A stretch of 64,000 nt of DNA from Chitinophagaceae bacterium (GCA_016721085.1 JADKJI010000005.1:248001-312000); one strand, 5' to 3'; positions 52,330 to 62,320 are shown, counted from the first letter of the stretch. Notes: generated by a model not told the origin, from the sequence alone. Numbers and translations are program-made.

Positions 52330-53634
52330 TTAATTGAGAAGTATCCACTCTCGAAGGAGTATCTTTCCTGCAATAATAGTTGCTGAACTGATGGCTATGC
52401 CTTTAATGATTTCAGCCATACTCGCCATATTCAGTGTTTCTATTTCATCATCCAAAGTATGATAGTATTTATCAACTTCTTTATTTACTGCTTCCGGATC
52501 AGCTTCCATTCTTGAGGTGGAAATAGTATGTGCTGGTACACCTAATCTTGCGAGTGTTGCATTGTCTGAACGATAGAACAGGTTTTGTTTGGTGTATGGA
52601 TCTGGATGGAAAGTGAATTTAGAGCCCACCAGATTTTTCTGCAATATCTTACCCATATCCGATTTTTCATAACCGGTGATATAAGCAGCGTTTGGACCCC
52701 ACTTACTATCGGTACCGATCATTTCAATATTGAACATCGCAATTACTTGTTCAGGCTGATATTGGCGGGAGAAATAAGTAGCTCCAAAACCACCTGATTC
52801 TTCTGCGGTGAATGCTGCAAAAACCAGGGTCCTTTCATTATCTTTTTTCTGTGCGAAATAATGAGCCAGCATCATCACTGCAGTAGTTCCTGCTGCATCA
52901 TCATTGGCTCCATTAAAGATTGAATCGCCATCTGCATTGGGTTTACCAACACCTAGATGATCGTAGTGGCCAGAGAAAATCACATATTCATTCTTACGGC
53001 TTTTACCAGGAATGATCCCTACCACATTCTTTAATGAGGTCTCGGTTGTTTCCTGAGTGAACTCTAATTTATAACTACTCACCTTTTCACTGGTAAGGAC
53101 AAACATCAAGTTGAAATCGGAAGCAAACATATTACCTCTTGACCCTTTTAAGCGGTTGAGTATACTCTTATGAACCGTATCAACAGCTACAAAAGAATTC
53201 TTCTTTGCGGCTTGTAACTTTCTAAGTACTGATTGAAGCGTATCTTTCGGACCAACCACAACCATTTCATAACCAGAATTCTGGTCAATCTTCACGGAAG
53301 TTGTTGTTGTCAACCCAACAATATTCCTTCCATCCACTGCTACACCGTTTATATCTCCTGTAGCACTGATGAACTTTGTCTTCACCATCTTAAACTCCTG
53401 GAAATACGATCCACCATTTACAGGCTGCAACCCTGCTTTCTTAAATTCTTCAGCAATAAAATCTGCTGCCTTATCAATACCAGGAGTAAAAGGTCTTCTT
53501 CCTTTCATATCATCGGAAGAAAGAACACGCTCTATCCTTTCAACTTCCTTTGCATTAATAATCTTGTCGATATTCTGCGCAAAACTTAAAACGGCGATAA
53601 AGAACAAGCAGCCTGTCAGTAGTACTTTTTTCAT
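52330..53634 (-). CDS. Exported M28 family aminopeptidase
   Basis: A 434-residue zinc peptidase with a signal peptide (1-19, ending VLSFAQ). The M28 motifs are FSGHYDHLG, NGANDDAAGTTAVMMLA (metal Asp), TAEESGGFGA (Glu-Glu) and a C-terminal YHTLDDEIETL (His). An extra PA-like domain occupies about 110-200. It probably trims peptides outside the cytoplasm. I use the ATG just inside the TTG-started frame. Confidence 0.9.
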   Translation of the reverse strand: MKKVLLTGCLFFIAVLSFAQNIDKIINAKEVERIERVLSSDDMKGRRPFTPGIDKAADFIAEEFKKAGLQPVNGGSYFQEFKMVKTKFISATGDINGVAVDGRNIVGLTTTTSVKIDQNSGYEMVVVGPKDTLQSVLRKLQAAKKNSFVAVDTVHKSILNRLKGSRGNMFASDFNLMFVLTSEKVSSYKLEFTQETTETSLKNVVGIIPGKSRKNEYVIFSGHYDHLGVGKPNADGDSIFNGANDDAAGTTAVMMLAHYFAQKKDNERTLVFAAFTAEESGGFGATYFSRQYQPEQVIAMFNIEMIGTDSKWGPNAAYITGYEKSDMGKILQKNLVGSKFTFHPDPYTKQNLFYRSDNATLARLGVPAHTISTSRMEADPEAVNKEVDKYYHTLDDEIETLNMASMAEIIKGIAISSATIIAGKILLREWILLN

Positions 53635-53637
53635 CAA

Positions 53638-53904
53638 AAACTATGATTTATAACTGTGATTAATGGGATTAGCTGAGATTTAGCTGGGATTTTTAACTTG
53701 TATTCAATAGATTATTGGGATTAATCAGGGATTTGGATTGTGATTGATTCGACTTGATGTTGAACACGCCTTTTATCAAAGCTATATTTCTCCTCCTCCC
53801 CTACTTCCATCCTACCCTACTTCCCTACTGTATTCGGCTGTTAATTTCCACACTTTCACATCTCCACATTTTCAAATTCTCAAATCTTCAAATTCTCAAA
53901 TTCC
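53638..53904. other. Repeat-rich intergenic region
   Basis: Between the peptidase and the response regulator there is no gene. Near 53640-53745 GGGATTAGCTGAGATT-like words recur, and from 53855 a CTCAAATTCTTCAAA-like word run (about TTTTCAAATTCTCAAATC) matches the one at 11720. Confidence 0.55.
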
Positions 53905-54639
53905 CTACAGGCTCATCATCTCCTTAAACTTCACCGTCTGCCTCCTGCTCACTTCAATCTTCTCGCCTCCTTTCATTTCCAGTAATAATCCACCATTGAA
54001 ATAGGGTTCTATCTTATCAATGAGACGGAGGTTTACGATATGTTTGCGGTTGGCTCTGAAGAATGTCTTTTCATCCAATCTTTCTTCAAGGGCATTAAGC
54101 GATTTAAGTATAAGTGGCTTATGTGCACCGAAATATACCTTGGCATAGTTACCAACGCTTTCAAACAAACGAATTTCATTCAGCTTCACAAACCAGCAAC
54201 GTTCACCATCTTTCACAAATACCTGGTCTTGTTCGTACAGTATCGATTTGTTCACGTTTACCGTTCCATTGCTCACTTGTTCACGCTCTTCCTGGAAGTG
54301 AAGTTTCTGGATGGCATCTGCCAAACGCTTTGGTTCTACAGGTTTCAAAAGGTAGTCGAGCGCATTCACTTCAAAAGCTTTCAATGCATATTCATCGTAA
54401 GCAGTTGTGAAAATTACATTTGGTATCCGATCCAGCTCCGATAACATATCGAAACCTGTCTTGCCCGGCATCTGAATATCAAGGAAAATAAGATCAGGAT
54501 TGATATTCTCGATCTTTTCAATGCCTTCGCCGGCATTAGCCGCTTCGGCCACCACTTCAATTTCAGGATAGTCCATCAGTAACTTCTTTAGTTCGTTACG
54601 GGCCAGCCTTTCATCATCAATAATAATTGCTTTTAGCAT
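53905..54639 (-). CDS. LytTR family response regulator
   Basis: A 244-residue two-component regulator. The receiver (1-118) has IIIDDERLARNEL, phosphorylatable Asp54 in FLDIQMPGKTGFD, FTTAYDEYALKAFEVNALDYLLKP. The LytTR DNA-binding domain follows (about 140-240; VKLNEIRLFESVGNYAKVYF, FFRANRKHIVNL). It is paired with the next gene, a LytS-type histidine kinase, 6 bases upstream. Confidence 0.93.
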   Translation of the reverse strand: MLKAIIIDDERLARNELKKLLMDYPEIEVVAEAANAGEGIEKIENINPDLIFLDIQMPGKTGFDMLSELDRIPNVIFTTAYDEYALKAFEVNALDYLLKPVEPKRLADAIQKLHFQEEREQVSNGTVNVNKSILYEQDQVFVKDGERCWFVKLNEIRLFESVGNYAKVYFGAHKPLILKSLNALEERLDEKTFFRANRKHIVNLRLIDKIEPYFNGGLLLEMKGGEKIEVSRRQTVKFKEMMSL

Positions 54640-54645
54640 AGTTCA

Positions 54646-55682
54646 TCAATTTATGGTTACAGGTATCAGCACACGGGCCTGTACCACATTGCCGTTTACC
54701 TGTTTTATTTCGAAATTCGACTTATCACCAAATAACAACTGAAGTCTGTTCCTGGTACTGGATAATCCAAAACCATCTTCATTTACTAAGAGAGATAAAT
54801 GGCCGGAATTCTCCACCAGCAATTCATGATAATCTCCCTTGAAATCAGAAACTATCTTTATAACGCCTCCACTCACCTGCTTTCCAATACCATGTTTGAT
54901 GGCATTCTCTACCAGTGTCTGTAACATCATAGGAGGCACCGGCTGATCTAATGTGTCTTCATCAATCTCATATTCAACTCTCAACCTGTCTTCAAAACGG
55001 ATATACTCAAGGGCGAGATAATCTTTTACAATATTCAATTCTTTCTCAAATGGAACTATCTCCAGTTTTTCCGCCTGCATGCTGCTTCGGAGGATATTAC
55101 TCAGTTCAGTAATGGCATCACGTGCCCGTACCGGATTCTCATCTATCAATGCCCTGATACTATTTAGGGCGTTGAATATGAAATGGGGATTGATATGCGA
55201 TTTGATAGTCTTTAGTTCCAGTTCTTTAACCAAAGCTTCCAACTTCAATGTATCGAGTTGCTGACGGCGGCTCTTAGAAATAGTAGATCAATACCCAGGG
55301 AGCAATCAGGATACCCGTATTCAGGATATTGATCAGCAATCGGCTGTAAAAATCAATATTACTGGTATCATTGAACGACATCACCTGAAACGACCCCATC
55401 ACCAGCAAACTATACACCGTACTGGTGATGATGATAGCGAGGGTAAGACGGGTTACCATTTTTTCTAATAGGCAACAATAGCCAACCGGAACGCTTGATA
55501 TATTCCCTTAAAATATGAGTACTGATTATGCCACCTACCATGTAGATACTGATTCGGGTGATATTGGCGATTGTAAGCTTATCACGGAAAGTGACAGCAT
55601 AAAATAGCATGGAGAACCCTACAAGTCCCCAACCCCCCAACTGGCAAAGCCAGTAATTTGATATCCTGCTAATTAATCTCAT
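54646..55682 (-). pseudogene. LytS-type sensor histidine kinase, disrupted by two frame changes
   Basis: The kinase is spread over three frames. 55682-about 55459 codes for the first membrane helices (start MRLISRISNYWLCQLG). It shifts at a run of six A (removing one would give PIRK followed by MVTRLTLAI). About 55459-55274 codes for the next helices (SLLVMGSFQV, WVLIYYF), then shifts again near 55276 (TTTC, one base too many). The soluble part, 54646-55248 and upstream, is intact: HINPHFIFNALNSIRAL with the phospho-accepting His, VENAIKHGIGKQVSGG, and GFGLSSTRNRLQLLFG. A separate TTG start could give a soluble kinase of about 200 residues. Decay or sequence errors both fit; the family normally has one continuous frame. 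Confidence 0.7.
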
Positions 55683-55892
55683 ACCTATAAAGGCAAATCT
55701 AATGATTCAATACCCTTGAAACCGCTATTTTGGATATATGGCCAATTACCTGTGTCAATCGGTGGTAGCCTAACCCTGTACAATTCGGAAAATAAGTGTT
55801 TTTCCTAAATAAAATGCCTGTGTTTGAACCAGTTCGGGCCTTTTTTGTTCTGTTAAAATACCAGTTGGGAAGAACTGGCCGTTATAATACCG

Positions 55893-55900
55893 TATTTTTG
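55893..55900 (+). promoter_or_regulatory. -7 element before dxs
   Basis: TATTTTTG matches TAnnTTTG exactly, 19 bases before the dxs ATG. No clear -33 TTG lies at the usual spacing. Confidence 0.35.
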
Positions 55901-55919
55901 AGCCTGTAAACAGCACTTG

Positions 55920-57851
55920 ATGGAAATAACTCCCGGACCACTCCTAAAAACGATCAACTCTCCTGCCGACATGAAGTCGCTCAGCAGGGAACAAGTACAG
56001 CAACTTTCCGACGAGTTGCGTCAGTATATCATTGACGTTGTTAGCGTTCATGGCGGACATTTCGCTGCCAGCCTGGGAGTAGTGGAACTGACTGTTGCCT
56101 TGCATTATATCTACAACACCCCTTACGACCAATTGGTATGGGACGTAGGCCATCAGGCTTATGGACACAAGATTCTTACTGGCCGACGCGATAACTTCCA
56201 CACCAACAGAAAATATAAAGGTCTCAGTGGCTTCCCAAAAAGAAGCGAAAGTAAATATGATACATTCGGTGTGGGTCACTCTTCCACTTCTATCTCCGCA
56301 GCATTGGGTATGGCTATCGCCTCTAAGTACAAGGGAGAAGACAGGAAGTCGATAGCTGTAATCGGTGATGGTTCCATGACCGCGGGTATGGCTTTCGAAG
56401 CCATGAACCATGCCGGTGTTGCCGATACCGATATGCTGATTATCCTGAACGATAACTGCATGAGTATCGACCCGAATGTGGGTGCCCTCAGGGAATATCT
56501 TACCGATATCACTACTTCCCAAACCTATAATAAGATAAAAGACGATATCTGGAATGCACTGGGAAAACTGCCTATCGGTAAAAACTTCACCCGCGAAATG
56601 GCCAGCAAGCTGGAACATGGTGTGAAAGGTTTTATCAACAATAGCAGTAACTTATTTGAATCACTCAAGATCAGGTATTTCGGTCCAATCGACGGACATA
56701 ACATGACCAAATTGCTGGATACCCTGCAAGATCTTAAGAACATTCCAGGACCGAAGTTGCTTCATATCATCACTACTAAAGGAAAGGGATATGCATTAGC
56801 TGAGAAAGACCAGACCAAGTGGCATGCACCCGGTCTTTTCGATAAGGTTACCGGAGAAATCCAGAAAAAAAGATACGATACACCACAACCTCCGAAATAC
56901 CAAGATGTATTCGGACATACCATCATAGAGTTAGCTGAGAAAAACGATAAGGTATTCGGGGTTACTCCGGCCATGCCTTCAGGCTCTTCTCTCAAATTCA
57001 TGATGGATAAGATGCCGAACAGGGCCATCGACGTAGGTATCTGCGAACAACATGCTGTTACAGTAAGTGCCGGTATGGCTACGCAGGGACTGAAAGTATT
57101 CTGCAATATCTATTCATCTTTCATGCAAAGAGCCTACGACCAGGTGGTGCATGATGCCGCTATCCAGAAATTACCAGTAATATTCTGTTTGGACAGGGCA
57201 GGATTAGTAGGAGAAGACGGACCAACCCATCACGGTTGTTATGATATCTCTTATTTCCGCTGTATCCCTAACTTGATCATCAGTTCACCAATGAACGAAA
57301 GCGAATTGAGGAACCTGATGTATACAGCCCAATTGGAAAGCACCAACATGCCATTTGTAATCCGCTATCCACGTGGAGAAGGTGTTATGCCTGAATGGCG
57401 TACCGAAATGAAGGAAATTAAGATCGGAACCGGAAGAAAGATAAAAGACGGAAAAGACATTGCCATATTATCGCTTGGACATCCCGGCAATTTCGTAAGT
57501 GCTGCCATCAGGGAATTAAAAGCCGAAGGCCTTGACCCAGCCCATTACGATATGCGTTTTGTAAAACCGCTGGATGAAAATATGCTCCACGAAGTTTTCA
57601 GCAAGTATGATAAAGTGATTACTGTTGAAGACGGCGCAATACAAGGTGGTTTTGGATCCGCCATATTGGAATTCATGGCTGCCAACAACTACAAAGCCGA
57701 AATCAAGATACTTGGTATTCCTGATCGCTTAGTGGAACATGGTACTCCTCGCCAATTGTATGAAGAGATTGGAATCGACGCCAGTGGCATAGCCAAAGCC
57801 GTTCGCGAATCGTTGAGTACTGTAAACACTAAGCAGCCACTTCTAAGTTAA
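55920..57851 (+). CDS. dxs: 1-deoxy-D-xylulose-5-phosphate synthase
   Basis: A 643-residue thiamine diphosphate enzyme of the MEP isoprenoid pathway. DVGHQAYGHKILTGRRDNF and GHSSTSISAALGMA belong to the first TPP contacts; GDGSMTAGMAFEAMNHAG and NDNCMSI are the ThDP-Mg motif; RPGLVGEDGPTHHG-like FCLDRAGLVGEDGPTHHG and the C-terminal IQGGFGSAI and TPRQLYEEIG follow the family. Length is normal. The ATG is chosen instead of the TTG just upstream. Confidence 0.96.
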   Translation: MEITPGPLLKTINSPADMKSLSREQVQQLSDELRQYIIDVVSVHGGHFAASLGVVELTVALHYIYNTPYDQLVWDVGHQAYGHKILTGRRDNFHTNRKYKGLSGFPKRSESKYDTFGVGHSSTSISAALGMAIASKYKGEDRKSIAVIGDGSMTAGMAFEAMNHAGVADTDMLIILNDNCMSIDPNVGALREYLTDITTSQTYNKIKDDIWNALGKLPIGKNFTREMASKLEHGVKGFINNSSNLFESLKIRYFGPIDGHNMTKLLDTLQDLKNIPGPKLLHIITTKGKGYALAEKDQTKWHAPGLFDKVTGEIQKKRYDTPQPPKYQDVFGHTIIELAEKNDKVFGVTPAMPSGSSLKFMMDKMPNRAIDVGICEQHAVTVSAGMATQGLKVFCNIYSSFMQRAYDQVVHDAAIQKLPVIFCLDRAGLVGEDGPTHHGCYDISYFRCIPNLIISSPMNESELRNLMYTAQLESTNMPFVIRYPRGEGVMPEWRTEMKEIKIGTGRKIKDGKDIAILSLGHPGNFVSAAIRELKAEGLDPAHYDMRFVKPLDENMLHEVFSKYDKVITVEDGAIQGGFGSAILEFMAANNYKAEIKILGIPDRLVEHGTPRQLYEEIGIDASGIAKAVRESLSTVNTKQPLLS

Positions 57852-58204
57852 AAGTCAAAATAGGTACAGAAATACAAAAGTCAAGACTGGGACAGCATGA
57901 GGAAAGTCTTTAGTTCCTTGCGTCTCTGCGTCTCTGCGTCTCTGCGGTAAAATGTATTTGTATTAGCTGTTCTCCGACGAGTAAATCACGCCTTTAAATC
58001 CTGTTTAAACATCAATCCTGTCTTTAATGGCTGTTCCTCGCGACAACGCGTTTCTGAGGAAAAACCTATCTTGTATCCCTGACACACTTCCAAATCAGGT
58101 CCTGTACTTCTTGCAATCGAAATGTTAAATGCATGGTGGTTTTAAGTTTTCATTAATACCAGCTATGGAAATTAGTCCGTTGAGTATCTTTTTAAATACT
58201 CAAA
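57852..58204. repeat. Repeat-rich intergenic region
   Basis: The 353 bases hold D-family words (from 57851), an A-family half (CTTGCGTCTCTGCGTCTCTG from 57920, then TAAAATGTATTTGTATT), E-family words (AAATCCTGTTTAAACATC) and a small hairpin GAGTAT-N8-ATACTC (58180s) next to the following gene. No gene is visible. Confidence 0.6.
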
Positions 58205-58846
58205 ATGGCTGCTTCCATGAAACGCTTCTTTCTTTTCTCGCTCCTCTTACTTACTGTATCAATCGTCATTGCCGGTACTTGGTACCTCAGTCATTACAAG
58301 AAACACAAAACAGTAACATCCCTTAGTTTACCCGAAAAGAAATCAAAGTCATTGCTGGAACAAGCCAGGAAAGCAAAGGCATTTGTCAAAGAAGAAAAGT
58401 ATAACGACAGCATCTGTTTCCTCGTAGATATGAGTCTGGCCTCAGGCACCAATCGCTTCTTCATATACAACATGAAGAACAACTCATTAATAGATGCAGG
58501 CCTCGTAACCCATGGCCGCTGCAACAAGGATTTTCTAACCGGCAGACAGTACGGCAATGAAGTCGGTTGTGGCTGTACGTCACTCGGCAAGTATAAAATC
58601 GGAAACCCCTATCAGGGCCGATTCGGATTGGCCTATAAACTTCACGGACTCGACAGTAGCAATTCAAATGCCTTTAAACGTTTTGTAGTATTACATTCTC
58701 ATTCCTGTGTGCCTTCCAGCGAAGTAGATCCGGCACCTATCTGTCAAAGTGATGGCTGTCCAACGGTTTCGCCAGCCTTCTTGCAGAAACTAGCTGGTAT
58801 ATTAGACAATTCCAAAAAGCCGTTGTTGTTGTGGATGTATGAGTGA
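58205..58846 (+). CDS. L,D-transpeptidase catalytic-domain family protein
   Basis: A 213-residue exported protein with a signal-anchor helix (8-27), then the YkuD_2-type murein L,D-transpeptidase catalytic domain. GCGCTSLGKYKIG (about 121-133), His164 in VVLHSHSCVPS and the nucleophile region CQSDGCPTVSP with Cys185 fit the conserved H/C pair. It likely makes or edits cross-links in peptidoglycan or lipoprotein anchoring. Several in-frame ATGs are possible; I keep the first. Confidence 0.82.
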   Translation: MAASMKRFFLFSLLLLTVSIVIAGTWYLSHYKKHKTVTSLSLPEKKSKSLLEQARKAKAFVKEEKYNDSICFLVDMSLASGTNRFFIYNMKNNSLIDAGLVTHGRCNKDFLTGRQYGNEVGCGCTSLGKYKIGNPYQGRFGLAYKLHGLDSSNSNAFKRFVVLHSHSCVPSSEVDPAPICQSDGCPTVSPAFLQKLAGILDNSKKPLLLWMYE

Positions 58847-59280
58847 GGGAAATTAAAAAGTCAAAAGTTAAAAGTCAAAATGGGTGCAGCAAAATAATAA
58901 CCGAAGAGGCGCGGAGACGCAGAGGCACTGCGACGGTATATATCACAGCTAATCATATAAATCAAATAAATCCCAGTTTGTATTGGCTGTTCATCCTGTA
59001 TTTCCTTAAATCCTTTAATCCTGTTCCAGACAAAACCTGTTTCGAAGAAACACAACAATCCTGTTTATCCCTGTTATCCTTTCACATCAAGGTCCTGTAT
59101 TTGTATTCACAAAAGAATGCAATAACCGCAGAGACGCAGCGACGCAGAGATGTTTTCGCTGCGCCTCCGCGTCTCTGCGGTAAAATGTATTTGTATTAAT
59201 TGAGCTGTAACAGTTTCTGAATAGTAAGCCCATCCTGTGTATCCCTGATATCCTTTCACATCATGGTCCTGTACTGGCTG
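58847..59280. repeat. Dense mixture of repeat families before scpA
   Basis: In 434 bases there are D words (58853), A words (58906 and a fold-back pair 59116-59184), and E words (ATCCTTTCACATCAAGGTCC at 59077 and a variant at 59248). The block ends at the scpA stop. The apparent open frames here are built from these words and I do not call them genes. Confidence 0.65.
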
Positions 59281-60093
59281 TTATTCCGGTTGGTCGGTTG
59301 TAGGTGGCGTTTCATTGAAGGGGTTAAAGAAGATATCATCTTCCCTCGCATCATTCCATTCCACGATGAAATTATTACGGCCTTCGCCAGTCATGATCAT
59401 CATATACTTCTGTTGAATCAATTCGAGCATGGAAAGAAACATGAATATCGCCTGGATACGGTCGTTACATACTTCGAAGATTTTTTCAAATGCCATCACT
59501 TTCTCCTTCTTCACAATATCGAGCATATACTCACGACTGCCCTCCATGGTATAGTCGTACTGAACAACGGTATGAACCGGAGGTGCTTTCTTGCGATCTT
59601 CCAGCTTCTTCATCAGCTTTTCAAAGGTCTTCATCAATTTGAAAAGAGTGATGGTCTGGATCTCGGTGCCTTCACCGGCTTCTTCACCAATAATGGACAA
59701 CTCCTTCTGCAGGTTTCCTCTTCTCACCATCAGCATTCGGATAGCTTCCATCTCAGCCATTTGAGCGGTAGCCTCTTTGTAGCGCTTGTATTCCAAAATC
59801 TTGTCGATCAACTCCTGACGAGGGTCGATTTCATTACCTAAGGCATCCACTTCCTTACGCGGTAAAAGCATCTTGGCCTTGATACGCATCAGGGTGGAAA
59901 CGAAGAGGATGAACTCACTCGACAATTCAATGTTCAATTTTTCCTGACCATGTATAAAGTCAAGAAAATCATTGATTATACGAGTAATAGGAATATTATA
60001 TATGTCGAGTTCATCACGCTCAATAAAGAACAATAATAAATCGAACGGACCTTCAAACTGCGCTAATTTAATCTGGTAGGATGCCTGGCTCAC
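59281..60093 (-). CDS. scpA: Segregation and condensation protein A
   Basis: A 270-residue kleisin that bridges SMC arms with ScpB. The start YQIKLAQFEGPFDLLLFFIE, DIYNIPITRIINDFLDFI and KMLLPRK are the family N-terminal part; the C-terminal winged-helix portion ends with the FLSMLELIQQKY pattern. The start codon is GTG. No scpB or smc adjoins it here. Confidence 0.94.
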   Translation of the reverse strand: MSQASYQIKLAQFEGPFDLLLFFIERDELDIYNIPITRIINDFLDFIHGQEKLNIELSSEFILFVSTLMRIKAKMLLPRKEVDALGNEIDPRQELIDKILEYKRYKEATAQMAEMEAIRMLMVRRGNLQKELSIIGEEAGEGTEIQTITLFKLMKTFEKLMKKLEDRKKAPPVHTVVQYDYTMEGSREYMLDIVKKEKVMAFEKIFEVCNDRIQAIFMFLSMLELIQQKYMMIMTGEGRNNFIVEWNDAREDDIFFNPFNETPPTTDQPE

Positions 60094-60111
60094 AAAGCTT
60101 GTTTTTCAATG

Positions 60112-60144
60112 AAAAAATAAAGTCCCAATCTACGACTGGGACTT
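60112..60144 (-). terminator. Terminator of the first DUF3078 gene
   Basis: AAGTCCCA (60120-60127) pairs with TGGGACTT (60137-60144), followed on the minus strand by a T-run (complement of 60112-60118). Confidence 0.7.
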
Positions 60145-60165
60145 GTAAAATTAGCAAAAACTTAT

Positions 60166-61209
60166 TCAGAATTTGGCAGACACACCCACTCCTAAAAGGG
60201 AGCGCATTTGGGTGCCGGCAGAGTTCTTATTTGGACCAAATTGGCGAACATCGTCATCATAAATGAGGTCGAAATTATAAGTAACCTGTAACCACTTATT
60301 AACCTTCATTGAAATAGTATTGGTCCAGAATACGTCTACATTTCCTGGTTTTGGACCTGTTTCGGTAACCAATAACTGATCTGGACCAACGGCTGCATAT
60401 TTATAAGAAGGTAGGTAGTTGGAATAAAGATCCAGACGAGATTTATAGTTTACATTCTTGATGATCTCTTTATTGAAGTTAACAGATGCATAAGCACCGA
60501 GTTCGAAACGAACTTCACGGCTTGGGTCTACACCATATAAAGTTGAAATAGGCAATTCATAACCACCGCCAGGAATAACACCAGCCTGATAGAAGTAGCT
60601 CTTGGGCTTATTAGTAACTATCACTGTACGGGCAGAAACCGGAGAGAAGAAAATAGAAAAGAATGAATTGGGCTTCCAGTCAATACCTGGAGCGAAAGTA
60701 AAATAAGCTGGGGCCATGAAACCTGAAGTGCGGCGTTTAAGGCCTTTACCCTGATAATCATAATCAAATCCATCAGTGAATTGGGAACGGAAATTAGCTA
60801 CAATCGATGCGCTAAGATTCTTGCCAATACTGCGGCCCAATTTGCTGAAAAGGTCGATTTTATCGTCATTCTTTCTTACACCCAGTGAAGAGGTGTTTAC
60901 AAAAGCGTATCCGAAATCAAAAGTGTTATCCCAAGACCATTTGCCTAAAGAACGGTTAGCATAAAGGCTGGCATAAGTAGCAAGGGAGATAGAGAATTTT
61001 TCAGCACCCGCTGCCCAGTTACGGCTTCCACCCTGACCCAGGGCCAGTGAAAAAGTACCTCCTGTTTTCCAGGTTTTGTTCGATTTTTTATCGGGATCAT
61101 TTTTACCACCCCTTGTAGCCTGGTTATGCATATCCTTTACGCCGGCATCTTGCGCCTCGGCTGCTACGAATACAAAAAATAGGGTGGCGAGTAAGATAAT
61201 TTTTCTCAT
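60166..61209 (-). CDS. DUF3078 family protein
   Basis: A 347-residue exported protein with signal peptide (1-19, ending VAAEAQ). TWKTGGTFSLALGQGGSRNWAAG, KWSWDNTFDFGYAFVNTSSLG, RKNDDKIDL and later YKSRLDLYSNYL and MKVNKWLQVTYNFDLIYDDD match DUF3078, a Bacteroidetes family of predicted beta-barrel proteins. It has a close relative as the next gene upstream (61353). Function unknown. Confidence 0.9.
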   Translation of the reverse strand: MRKIILLATLFFVFVAAEAQDAGVKDMHNQATRGGKNDPDKKSNKTWKTGGTFSLALGQGGSRNWAAGAEKFSISLATYASLYANRSLGKWSWDNTFDFGYAFVNTSSLGVRKNDDKIDLFSKLGRSIGKNLSASIVANFRSQFTDGFDYDYQGKGLKRRTSGFMAPAYFTFAPGIDWKPNSFFSIFFSPVSARTVIVTNKPKSYFYQAGVIPGGGYELPISTLYGVDPSREVRFELGAYASVNFNKEIIKNVNYKSRLDLYSNYLPSYKYAAVGPDQLLVTETGPKPGNVDVFWTNTISMKVNKWLQVTYNFDLIYDDDVRQFGPNKNSAGTQMRSLLGVGVSAKF

Positions 61210-61231
61210 ACAGGCTGTTTGGTTTTGGTAT

Positions 61232-61264
61232 AAAAAAAGGCATTTTGAAGATACTCAAAATGCC
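61232..61264 (-). terminator. Terminator of the second DUF3078 gene
   Basis: GGCATTTTGA (61239-61248) pairs with TCAAAATGCC (61255-61264), with a T-run following on the minus strand. It separates the two DUF3078 genes. Confidence 0.7.
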
Positions 61265-61352
61265 CTACAAATATATCATTTTATTCCTTTTCCCCATATT
61301 CCCGAGAAAATTGGATTTCCGGGTTTTATTGAGGCATTCGGGTAAGCTATTA

Positions 61353-62297
61353 TCAGAATTTCTTTATGTACCCAAAGCCGAAATACTGCCTGAACTGGGT
61401 TCTGCGGCTGGCATTATCTGCCCCTAACACCCTAACATCATCATCATAAATTATGTCCATACCCAGATTGGCTGATATTCCTTTATAGATATTAGCGCTG
61501 ATAAGATTAGTCATGAATACATCCACATTCTGTGGGTTGCGCTTATAGTTGGAAAACAACTCAAGTTTACCCTTGTAGGTTACATTCTTCACGATATCTT
61601 TTAGGTAATTAGCAGTTACATAAGCACCCAGTTCCTCATTAATTGTTTCACCTAAAGGCACTCCATAAGCACCACCTTTCTGACCTGGAACTACCAGACC
61701 CGTCGCATTTACAATTACCCAGCGAGATGAAAGTGGAGAAATGAAAACAGTAAGGTCCTTATTCGGTTTGTAATCAAGTCCCAGTGATACTATCAGATAA
61801 GCTGGAGCCAGAAACTGAGATATTTTCACACTTGAATCAGCTTTTGGATAGTTGAATCCCGGTGCCATTTGCGTACGGAAACTAACTAGTCCACCTACAT
61901 ACCATTTAGGAGCAATCTTATATCCATACTTAGTAAGCAATTCTATCCGGTCATCGCTTTTACGCTCACCAAGCGAAGTTGTCTTTACATAACCTAAAGC
62001 CACATCTAAACTATTATCCCATGAATGCTTTCCCTTTGCATAATGCGCAAAAAGGTTCATGAACCCAGATGCATTGATTTGCAATTTATCTCCACCAGCT
62101 GACCAGTTGGAAAGTGATGTCTGACCAAAATTGGCATTGAACAAACCACCGGTTTTCCAGGTCTTGGTAGTGGTGTCTTTCGGATCTTTTACAATTGTCT
62201 TTGAAGACTCCGCCTTCAATTCCTGAACAGTCTTGTCTTGTGCTTGTAATTGCCCGATGCTGAAACATACAAGCAGTGTAACTACTAGCTTTTTCAT
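61353..62297 (-). CDS. DUF3078 family protein (paralogue)
   Basis: A 314-residue exported protein with a signal peptide (1-19). TWKTGGLFNANFGQTSLSNWSAG, SLGERKSDDRIELLTKYG, KGKLELFSNYKRNPQNVDVF and NLGMDIIYDDDVRVLG mirror the neighbour, so the two arose by tandem duplication. It is about 30 residues shorter, losing loop lengths in the middle. Each copy has its own terminator, so they are not obligatorily co-expressed. Function unknown. Confidence 0.9.
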   Translation of the reverse strand: MKKLVVTLLVCFSIGQLQAQDKTVQELKAESSKTIVKDPKDTTTKTWKTGGLFNANFGQTSLSNWSAGGDKLQINASGFMNLFAHYAKGKHSWDNSLDVALGYVKTTSLGERKSDDRIELLTKYGYKIAPKWYVGGLVSFRTQMAPGFNYPKADSSVKISQFLAPAYLIVSLGLDYKPNKDLTVFISPLSSRWVIVNATGLVVPGQKGGAYGVPLGETINEELGAYVTANYLKDIVKNVTYKGKLELFSNYKRNPQNVDVFMTNLISANIYKGISANLGMDIIYDDDVRVLGADNASRRTQFRQYFGFGYIKKF

Positions 62298-62320
62298 CTT
62301 TGATATTTGTGGTTGGTAAT

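Noticed and set aside
55944..56618. Leftward 224-residue frame opposite dxs
   Set aside because: Antisense shadow of a strongly conserved enzyme.
59263..59841. Rightward 192-residue frame opposite scpA
   Set aside because: Antisense shadow; histidine-rich translation without family resemblance.
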